Below, piece by piece: positions 47,767 to 56,355 of a stretch of 64,000 bases of DNA. Origin of the DNA: Zelopaecilomyces penicillatus. Lineage: Eukaryota; Ascomycota; Sordariomycetes; Hypocreales; Pseudodiploosporaceae. Positions within the stretch are counted from its first letter, which is position 1. Every line of letters begins with the position of its first letter. The notes beneath the pieces were generated by a model that searched no databases, was not told where the DNA came from, and saw nothing but the letters and a program-made list of their open reading frames with translations. Where the stretch lies: positions 1,798,001-1,862,000 of the forward strand of contig VCCP01000008.1 in the NCBI GenBank assembly GCA_005765155.1, in the 5' to 3' direction. Position numbers and translations under genes: made by a program.

Positions 47767-49561
47767 CTACTTAGACGACAATGTCGTTGGGTCGTGACAA
47801 TCAGTTACTCTAAGGAGCAAATTAGACTCTATAAACACCCCATAGCTTCGAACATCATCGCATGGACGCCAAGGAGTGGCGATCTGAAAGTCAAAATTAC
47901 GCAGTAGCTAGAGTATGCTGTTAGCGGAGATCACGGGAATGCTGGACAATAACATACCTCAAAAATCACTTTATGTAACTCCATCAATGCAATAGGCTTA
48001 CCCAGACATTGATGTTGCCCATACCCAAAGACCATCTCAACATTGCGCCGCATTTCAGCGCGCTCAGTTTCACCCAGCTCGAGGAAGCGCTCTGGTCGAA
48101 AAACATCCGCATCGTCGCCAAATAGTGATGTTGAACGCAACAGAGCTGATAAGTTCATACATAGCCAGGTCCCAGCGGGGAGTTTCTGTCCGTGAAGTTC
48201 TGTGCCTTCAGAAGGCACAACCTTGGGGAAAAGGCCCAGGATTGGAGGCCGCATTCGAATTCCCTCATAGACTACAGCCTGCCATTGCCATATATGTGTC
48301 AGCTATTGTACTCTCATTTGCGTTTTTTAGTTTTAGAAAACCAATCGGAACTTTAGACTAACCGAAAGATATGGTAGGCTCTTTACTTCCTCGGACCCGA
48401 TAATGGAGGAACAGGCGCCTTTCTTGATGGCCTCATTGATCTCAGCCTTTAAAAGCGAGTATACTCGTGGAGAGCCAATGGTATACAAAAGAATAGAGCG
48501 AATCGCTACAGCAGTACTTTCAGCACCCGCCACGATTGTGAAAATCCCTTCAACCTCGCATTCCGTCTGTGTCATTCCATGGCGAATAAAAGAGTCCTAG
48601 AGCCCTATTTGTTAACTAGTGAAGATTGCTAGATATAGTAGTACACATACCATGATATCACCTTTGCTAACATCAGAATTTGCGAACCTCTTCTTGACGT
48701 GGAGCTTAGATGCTCTAGGAAGCGTTAGTATATATGTTTGATAGTACTATAACTCCTTAGCACTTACCTCATTAATGCACCCAGACCATGTTTGTCGGTA
48801 TCTCGCGGACCAAAGAGTTTTAGGAAAGGCTTTGAAAAGAGCAGGCGACTGAGCCATGGAATCACTGCTGTTAAACATAGCCATGGCCATAACGCGTGAA
48901 GCTCTTGAAGAAAACCAAAATGGTCTTTCTCATCCAGGTAGCCAAATTCCTCACCGAAAGCCAACTTGGTAATCACATCCATAGCAAAAAAGTTTGATGT
49001 TCGGCCTATATCTAACAGTGGAACATCTCCCGTTGATTTAGTATATTTGCGGCGCAACAACTGCACGAGCCTGCCCAGTTGACCGTCAACAGTGTTTTCA
49101 ACTGCGGAACCAGTCTCACGCCCAGTATACCCTGAATGAACACGAGCTCGAGCTACTCGATGTTGAGAGGGCTCAAGAATTGCAAACAAATTATCGTGAT
49201 AGGGGTTAAAACGACCAGTCAGATACCATTCTGCACGGGCCCAAGTGCTGCGTACTGATGATATCTTACGAAGAATACTGGCATCATCTGTTATGATCTC
49301 GTTTGGGCCGATACGGACCAACGGGCCATATTTCTTGTGCAGATCACGGAATTTCCAATGCTGTGTTCCCATGAATGATGTCCATCCAAGCCAAAGGTAT
49401 GAAAAATGAGCCACCCAGGACGGCGCAGGAAACCTTTGTAAGCGACGCCAGGAGGAGATGAACGTAACACAGAGCCAGGCCGATAGAGCAGAAAACACTA
49501 ATATGGCATATCCAGATAATTCGACGGACTTGAGGGCCTGTGATACAACGGATGCCTTCAT
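47767..49561 (-). CDS. Cytochrome P450 monooxygenase (pisatin-demethylase-like clade)
   Basis: Membrane-anchored haem oxygenase, probably of secondary metabolism. Five exons (49561-48768, 48714-48651, 48596-48363, 48278-47958, 47907-47767) keep phase and give 517 residues, the usual P450 length. An N-terminal anchor (YAILVFSALSAWLCVTFI) precedes the Pro-rich hinge (RFPAPSW). The I-helix motif is AGAEST, with the central Thr, near 310. The K-helix EGIR (ExxR) lies near 365. The PERF-like FRPERFLE precedes the haem loop FGYGQHQCLGK near 455, where the usual Arg is replaced by His. The last exon supplies LLRNFDFQIATPW, a normal P450 C-terminus, and splicing is needed to reach it. It lies in a 6-kb AT-rich island with a DUF4334 gene and a BcABA3-type terpene synthase. 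Its substrate is inferred to be the terpene product. Confidence 0.9.
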
Positions 49562-50620
49562 TATGAAGTATAGGAACAGACATAAACAACAGGTTAGAGA
49601 GGAGGATTGATGCCTTGTTCGATGATAGTATAATGGGTGAACGTTCTATTTAGTGTAATAGGAAGCAAGTCATTACTTTGAGGAGAAGTAAGTCTCTTAG
49701 CGATATGTGGCATCGGGAGGCACTTACTCGTCTAAAACCCCTAATGCCTGCTAGTAGATGTAGATCTAATAATCCCACCGCCACCGCCGCCTCCAAGTGG
49801 CGAAGTGATCAATCACACCCTAAATCTCCGACCTGCATATATATAAAGGGCGCCCTAAGGCATTACATGGGTAGGTAGTAGTCAATGCTAGCCCTATCAG
49901 CCAATGCGACAAGAGGGGACAAACTCACACTTGCTTCGCTTCCATCATGGGAGACAACAGCGCTAACTATCTCCAAGCACAATGTTAGACATATTATAGT
50001 AAGAGCGGTGAAACATGTAACATGCAATAACCCAATACACCAAACCTAGAGAGCATTTAATGCTGCAGTAATGACATTAATAATGCATGATATCTGACAG
50101 AACGGAGTCTGCCCGAAGAGCGGAGAGACGTTCCGAGGAGATGAACACTTTGCATCTCCTAAGGATAATAGTGATCATCGGGAATAATAAACACTAGGTA
50201 ACATGAGCGAGCGATTATACCACAACTCTAGAGGTACAAGCTGAGAGAAAACCAGGACTCTAAGTCATCTACTTCTAAATAGGTTCACATAATGGCACCA
50301 TTTTCGTAGACTGAAAAAGACCTAAGCTCAGACGTACGCATGTAATAACTAATTCCAATCCAGCTACTGCTGCATCAAGTCATCCACTCACTTTACACCG
50401 CGCATCTACTTCACACTTGCATATGACCTGCTTATATATCTAACACTTACAAAGAATATCATTATCCTTAAATTCCAAAATGATGGCATAGGAGTTACTT
50501 CTAAGTACAGTTAAGAGGAAAGGAAAATTAGTATAAAGCTATAATCTCCCTACTAAAACATATATGGTGGGCACCGATTTCCATGGAGCCATTCATCCCT
50601 GGGACTCAAAGCGGATGTCC
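49562..50620. other. AT-rich spacer inside the sesquiterpene island
   Basis: It contains the P450 promoter and the 3' flank of the DUF4334 gene. No further gene is seen. Confidence 0.55.
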
Positions 50621-51264
50621 TCACGCAATACGTTTCAAGTAAAAATAAAATGTACCAGGAAAGAGCTTTGTGTCCATAATCCCAGCAACAGTGTCATCCG
50701 TCACATAGTGAAAGTAGTCGATGACTGGGAAGCTATCGTAAATCATAGCGATCGTGGTATGGTTGCCAAACTTCATCTCGCGTAGCTTTGTGCATTTGTT
50801 AGCTCGTCTTTGGGCAGAGAGGGGATCCCATTCGCTCGCATATATTTGGCCAGATAAAAAGAAGAAGAAGAAGAAAAAAAAAAAAAAGAGACATGGTTCC
50901 ACATACCCTCGCATGGCCCCAGTCAGCGTTCCAGGTTCTTTTATTCTCAGCATCATATACGATGACTGGGTCAACATCCTCAGTGCTGTGGAATCTCTTC
51001 CCAGCCCAGCGCATTTCGGTCAGTTGGGCACCTCCAGGGTGACCAGTCTCGAGAACGAAGCCTTGCCAATTCCCATCCCCACGGGTTAGGTATTCAGCTG
51101 AAATCGACTGGAGGTTGGCAAACGCGGTCGCTGCCTCCTCCTGAGGAATAACGACACTACGCTCTGTGAGGTCGAGCCAGACCTGCTCAGGACTGCGTGT
51201 TTCTCTTATATGGAGTTAGATCAAGTTCAATCATGGTAGAATCATGGGCCTCTCACATTGTCAT
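50621..51264 (-). CDS. GXWXG / DUF4334 domain protein
   Basis: A small protein of 156 residues whose biochemical role is unknown. Only the last two exons are open without splicing. Exons 51264-51257, 51204-50907 and 50785-50621 join in phase. The GXWXG module is read as GNWQGFVLETGHPG near residue 50, followed by LTEMRWAGKRFHSTEDVDP and IVYDAENKRTWN. The DUF4334 part follows splicing: LREMKFGNHTTIAMIYDSFP, then VIDYFHYVTDDTVAGIMDTK and YFYLKRIA. This pair of modules is characteristic of the family and the protein looks complete. An in-frame ATG at 51300 would add 12 residues. The second intron carries a long pyrimidine tract (plus strand A/G run at about 50861-50889). It is divergent from the terpene synthase across a 1.2-kb promoter and may be a pathway partner. 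Confidence 0.82.
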
Positions 51265-51404
51265 TTTGGGCTCCTGTATCACAGATATCACAGAGTTCAT
51301 AAAATGAAAAGTAAGCGCATAAAGGCACTGCACTTGCAATGAGAAGATTATCAAATATATATCTCCATTGAAGCCTTCAAGGCAAGTGGCTCACTATTAG
51401 CTTG

Positions 51405-51432
51405 ACCCCTACCCCCTACCCCTACCCCTACA
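51405..51432 (+). repeat. Telomere-like CCCCTA tandem run
   Basis: Four imperfect CCCCTA units in a row (ACCCCTACCCCCTACCCCTA and onward). The fungal telomere unit on this strand would be CCCTAA, so this is only related, not identical. It is interstitial and short. Confidence 0.7.
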
Positions 51433-51935
51433 CTAGCTGATGCGGCAGTTCGTGCTGGGGTTGGTTAGTGATCCCGGAACAAAATTCCCCGAACCAATCC
51501 ACAAGCTCGATCGCTAAGAGATGGGAGGAGGAAGCTATGGCCCACCTGCATCGGGATCCCACACGAACATCACTACCGATACAACCAACTATCTGAACTA
51601 CTAATGTTTCAAATCCATCAAACTTACTTTCTTATGGGCTGTCACAGGCTGTGATACAGTTAATTTCAGGTATCATATAGCCTTTTATTACGCCAGCACT
51701 AGAAATAGGACACTCCTGAACTGGTTTAATAGCCTTTCAACACATAATATTAGGAAGCTCTTTCTCATAGTTTTAAGCGATGTATAAGAGCGACTCCGAG
51801 GTACAGCATTAGTTGATTTAGTTAACACATTTTATGATATATGACTCGCCACTCTTACTACAACAGGGATACTGACTCAGGAAAGGCAGATTGACCATGT
51901 GCAAGCTGGAAAGGTTGAACATATATACACTCCAG

Positions 51936-51985
51936 CAGGTGTTGCATATGCATACTAGAACAAGTGTTGCATATGTATACTAGAA
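51936..51985 (+). repeat. 25-bp tandem duplication
   Basis: Two adjacent copies (51936-51960 and 51961-51985) with the core GTGTTGCATATG followed by ATACTAGAA. They differ by one G-to-A and one C-to-T change. Confidence 0.85.
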
Positions 51986-52121
51986 CCCTTGGGCCCTATC
52001 TGTGTATATCAAATCGGGAGGCATGACTCGCTTCCAATGATCGCTTGCCCACTCATCTGCATTAGGCTGACCCCTCCTGCACCTTTCCATAGCTTATAAC
52101 CGTAAGCGAGGCTGTGGTCTT

Positions 52122-52354
52122 AGTTGACTCAATCCACATATTGTGGCGATATGTAATACAACCCAGCTATTTACTACTTGAAGATAGCTGCATGGACACT
52201 ATCTAGAGCTGGAACTAGATCTGCCCTTGGGGAAATTCTGCGACATCAATTAACCCAATCCATATATTGTGGCGATATGTAAGACGACCCAGTTATTTAC
52301 AAATAGTAGATAGCTGTATAGATGGTAGGCAGAACTAGAACTAGATTTGCCACT
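52122..52354 (+). repeat. Direct repeat, two ~106-bp copies, period 126 bp
   Basis: Copies at about 52122-52227 and 52248-52354, just upstream of the ABA3-like synthase. They share CAATCC, then ATATTGTGGCGATATGTAA and, further on, AGATAGCTG and GAACTAGAT. Several differences are C-to-T or G-to-A (CCACAT/CCATAT, CAGCTA/CAGTTA, TGCATGG/TGTATAG). Confidence 0.8.
52134..52146 (+). promoter_or_regulatory. Near-palindromic site CCACATATTGTGG in promoter repeat
   Basis: The 13-bp near-palindrome lies in the first copy of the direct repeat. The second copy has CCATATATTGTGG. A near-palindrome repeated 126 bp apart and upstream of a cluster gene could be a regulator site; this is speculative. Confidence 0.3.
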
Positions 52355-52480
52355 GTAGTGTTTACGAATGCCGTACACATAATGATATATAAACTCATTG
52401 AGTTCGAATCTCTTTGATATTAGCATGTCAACACTCTTCAGCGGCAACAAGATATACCAAACTCAACCACACCAAAAGCT

Positions 52481-53733
52481 ATGGCTACTCAAACAGGTAA
52501 ACCTTTCTGTGTTATTATAATTCATCTACTTTGCTGATTGAGTTTCTTAATAAAGTCACGAATGGATCAGCCCAAGAGGGTGTTCCTAAACGTACAGACT
52601 CTTGGTTCTATCCGAAAGATATGGCCAATGACTTGAAAGGCGTCGGCGTTCCAGACAAGTTTATTGAGGAGACACTCGCCTGTGCATGGGAGTATACCCG
52701 ATGTGTTATTCCTCAGTTCACAAACTGGAAACGTTACATCGCGTTTATGCGCCTTATTGCCATTGCAACTGTTACCGAATTCCGCGGTTCACTTGTAGAT
52801 GTGGCCGCTGGCGATAACATTCTTGGATATGATCTCGGCGAATTACTCGAGACTGTCTATGGCGGAATGCCGGCTTATGAGGAGATGGCACGCGAATTTC
52901 GAGCCTTTCTTCTTATCACAGCCGAGAAGTGCAGCAACAGGCGCGACTCAGACCTATTTCGTCGCTATGTGAATGCTCTTGTCCAGTCCCCCAAGGATTG
53001 GTTTCGGCTGCGCGACTGTGACGCCTTATTACGCTTCACCTTGGCCGCTGCACTTACCTGCAACGATCATGACGATGTGTGGCTGTCTGAAGAAGAAATT
53101 CAAGTTCTGGCCGAGATTGGCGATACTTTATATGATGGAGTTGCTTACTATAAGCATCGCGCGGAAGGTGAAACTAACAGTACTTTTGGATATGTTGGTC
53201 AAGAATCTCGTGAAGCGGCTTTTCATCGTTGTCGCGAGGTCCTCTGGGCCCTGGACGTGGCATGGGCAAGCTCACATGCACACCAATGTCTTCTCAACTG
53301 TTTGAGATTCTTTGGCGGTCCAATCCATATGACGTGTCGGCGTTACCGTTTCGTGGAGGATGGTCTCATGATCGGAAGGTCTGAGACTGAAGATGTGGTG
53401 GATAAGACCCGCGAAAACTTCAAGCTTTGGTATCGGATTGACTCGACAGAGGAATATGCTCCGAGCTCAGCCTTTTTGGAATCTATTGCTCAGAGTAGCA
53501 AGTTGATGTTCCCTGGACTCGCAGACATGTTACAGAAGAGCAATGATGGGCACTGTAGTCGCTGCGTCTACCGCCAGACCTATGGTGCGGAGGAATTTGG
53601 TCAATTTGGGGGGGTTAAACTCTGCGACGGTTGCAGGGAGAATTGGAATATGTATCTCGAATCTTTGCCGGTGCGTGCCGCAAAGGTTTTTCCTGTTATA
53701 GAAAGTATACGCCACAGTGGTATTGAGGTCTGA
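52481..53733 (+). CDS. BcABA3-type sesquiterpene synthase (alpha-ionylideneethane synthase-like)
   Basis: Homologue of Botrytis BcABA3, which converts farnesyl diphosphate to alpha-ionylideneethane, the first step of fungal abscisic-acid synthesis. Exons 52481-52496 and 52556-53733 give 397 residues starting MATQTVTNGSAQEGVPKR. Family blocks in order: SWFYPKDMANDL, ETLACAWEYTRCVIPQFTNW, VDVAAGDNILGYDL near 95, FRRYVNALVQSPKDWFRLRD near 150, CNDHDDVW near 180, EIGDTLYDGVAYYKHRAEGE with NSTF near 205, FFGGPIHM near 265, and LMFPGLADML near 325. It lacks a classical DDxxD motif, as BcABA3 does. The C-terminus has CSRC (339-342) and CDGC (362-365), a possible zinc site. No damage is seen. It is divergent from the DUF4334 gene. 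Confidence 0.87.
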
Positions 53734-54325
53734 ACAAAGGACAGCATAGTTCTTTTTCTGTAATATAGCGAGGACATCGTTTTTGAATTGGCTTTCTTCA
53801 TTGTCCAACTAACAGATGTTGTCTGGGCGTCCCGGGCACCTTGCAAACGCAGATTCCTAAGTTAGGATAACAAATTGAATTGTCTCCTTCGCACTCAGCG
53901 GAGGTATCCAACTTGGAGGCTGTGGTTCAATTGTGAAGTTTTGCATGTTCAAAGGCGCCAGTTGGTAAGTTTCCGCAACCAAAATCAGACGAAAAAATTG
54001 CTTTTCTCAGATATGGAACCCGGTTATTTTACATCCTCTGTAATTCGCTATAAGTTGCTTGATGATGATGATGTCCTCACGTTTGCAGCAAGGAGTGCAA
54101 GGAGCACGTGTTGAGTCACGTGGCTGGAAGCTGGAAGTGTGGGGCAATGGCGCGGCTGCGTGTTCGTAGAGCTGCCTGAGCTTCAGTCGCCTGAGCTCCA
54201 GCCTTCCCCAGACCTCCAGTGCCATCGACGACCTCAACGACGCAGCATTCAACGACCAGCCTTTGTCTAATCTCTTACAAATCTGAATATCACACAAAAT
54301 TCGTCAAAGAAACATCACAACATCA
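53734..54325. other. Intergenic, right border of the sesquiterpene island and PRE3 promoter
   Basis: No supported gene. GC content rises again from about 54080 towards PRE3, marking the end of the AT-rich island. Confidence 0.55.
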
Positions 54326-55341
54326 TGGAGTTCGGTCACGCTGGCGTTTTGAACGAAGGTAAGGTCCCTCACATTCATCCCGCCGAGATGGGGACTCTTA
54401 TCGCTGACCAAGAAATGGCTAGATGGCATTCATGTCGACATGGACCGCTTGAAGAAGGGAGAGGTCAAGTAAGTTGCTCAAGTATTGATCAAGTAAAAAT
54501 ATGACAGCGTGCTAATTGATATATAGCCTGGGTACCTCGATGTATGGCGCCCCCACCCATCTTCAATCACGCGGGCTTGTCTAACATTGCGATAGCATGG
54601 CGGTGACCTTCAAAAATGGTGTTATTCTAGGTTAGTGGGGTTACATGGGAAAGCTTTCAGGCTCAGGGTACTGACATCCTTGACTTCCAGGCGCCGACTC
54701 CAGGACAACGACTGGTGCTTACATTGCGAATCGAGTCACGGACAAGTTAACGAGAGTACATGATACCATTTGGTGCTGTCGATCTGGCTCGGCAGCTGAT
54801 ACACAGGCTGTAGCGGATATTGTCCAGTATCAGCTAGGGTTGTTTGCTATGCACAGTGGCAAGCCCCCAATGACACAAACAGCAGCTTCCATTTTCCAGG
54901 AGATTTGCTATGCCAACAAGGACCGCTTGTCGTGAGTGTGCCTCTACCCATTGGGCCATTTGCAGGCTCGAAATATTGCGCAGCTATACTCGTTTCAAAA
55001 AAACTGACAAGGATCACCACAGGGCCGGCCTCATCATTGCAGGTTGGGACGAGCGATTCGGCGGACAGGTCTACTCCATTCCCCTCGGCGGATCATTGCA
55101 CAAGCAATCATACGCCATTGGTGGCTCCGGCTCAACTTACATCTACGGTTACTGCGATACCCACTGGGAGGAGGATATGGAGGAGGATGAAGCTATTGAC
55201 TTTGTCAAGAGTGCTCTGAGGGAGGCCATCAAATGGGACGGCAGCTCAGGTGGCGTTATCCGCATGGTGGTGATGACGAAAAACGGTGCCGATCGACATC
55301 TGTACCTGCCAGACTCAGACTACGAGGTTCGAAGTGAATGA
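54326..55341 (+). CDS. PRE3: 20S proteasome beta-1 subunit (caspase-like activity)
   Basis: Catalytic beta-1 ring subunit that cuts after acidic residues. Six exons (54326-54359, 54423-54468, 54527-54541, 54596-54630, 54691-54931, 55023-55341) are phase-consistent. The propeptide ends GEVNLG, and the mature enzyme starts at the catalytic threonine of TSIMAVTFKNGVILGADSRT, which also shows the conserved Asp and Arg. Further conserved blocks are YIANRVTDKLTRVHDTIWCC with RSGSAADTQ, GWDERFGGQVYSIPLGG and GSGSTYIYGYCD. The third exon is only 15 nt and encodes LGTS with the catalytic threonine, so errors there would abolish processing. It is the housekeeping gene bordering the sesquiterpene island on the right. 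Confidence 0.95.
54527..54541 (+). other. PRE3: 15-nt microexon of PRE3 carrying the catalytic threonine
   Basis: Five codons' worth of sequence between introns of 58 and 54 bases. It encodes the end of Asn, then Leu-Gly-Thr-Ser and the start of Ile. The Gly-Thr bond is the autocatalytic cleavage site. Confidence 0.85.
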
Positions 55342-56355
55342 AAGGCTTGTAAGCGGATGAAGGGCCTAGGGGCAGGTTGCTGGTTCTCTCTGTCGAAGCT
55401 CAAAGGCTTAACTCGGCCTTGCAGAATGGAGGAGAAGATGGTTCAGACCGGATCACTAGACGGATGATTCTGCTGTACACTAGAATAACCGAATCAACCA
55501 ACAAACGAAGAATGAAATGTCATGATCACATAAAGTTCGAGAAGTAGATCCTTGAACTAAGAAAAACCAATCATAAAGAGATGCTGAATATAATTAGATT
55601 AATAGAAAAACCCACTGAAGAGTGTGGCTCAACTGAAGTGAGGGCCTGTGGCTGTGGCCAACGAGTTTGGCTCCGGTCCGGAGCATGTCAAGGCCATTTC
55701 AGTGCAAGCCTAGGCGCTAAGCCCCACCCTTTCTTGGTGGCTCAAAAGCTTGCTGTATCATCCCATCCCTGCAGCCATTGGAACCCTCCCTCAAAATGCC
55801 TCGCCCATGTATTACGTATGGTTTGCTTGTAAGTGATATCTATCCACCTGCCACGATTACCTTCCCAGCGAGTGGGACTTTGAGTGCAGTGTTACGGCAG
55901 ACCATCGTCAGAGCTCCACTGAATAGTGAGCTACACGGATGCTACTAATGAGACCACTATTACCGCCTATCTTCAGCACAATGCATGTTGAACGTCAAGA
56001 CGCAGAGTGCGGAACGGCCTGCTGGCTTTGCAATTCGTAGCGCCCAACTGCTGGGGAAAACCTTACATCATGATTTGTTTCAGTGTCTTGGCTGTCCAGC
56101 ATTCCTTCTTGTTCTGCCTACATCTGTACTGTTGATCCCCCAATCAGCCCATTGCCAAGAGCCACAAGCCAAGAGCTCCTACTGTGCATTTGTACCCCGC
56201 CAGCCGATAACCTGCCAGCGATAAGAGCTTCCAATCCACTGCTCATTACTATCCTTCATCCACCCCTCCTCCGGTACGACGCCAACATTTCTATCCTCCA
56301 TCGTCTCTCCCTAGTTTCGCCCGTATTTTGGAGCTGGCAGGCTGCAGGCCTGTAA
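55342..56355. other. Intergenic, PRE3 3' flank and PFK promoter
   Basis: No supported gene. It is a pyrimidine- and CCT-rich leader in the last ~150 bases before the phosphofructokinase start. Confidence 0.6.

Larger units (their letters stand above)
51265..52480. promoter_or_regulatory. Divergent promoter between DUF4334 gene and ABA3-like synthase
   Basis: An AT-rich 1.2-kb region shared by two divergent cluster genes. It holds a telomere-like CCCCTA run, a 25-bp tandem repeat, and two copies of a ~106-bp direct repeat, each containing a near-palindrome of the CCACATATTGTGG kind. Co-regulation of the two genes is inferred from this layout. Confidence 0.55.

Noticed and set aside
50861..50889. 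Poly-A/AG run taken as a mobile element tail
   Set aside because: It is the pyrimidine tract of the second intron of the DUF4334 gene on the minus strand.
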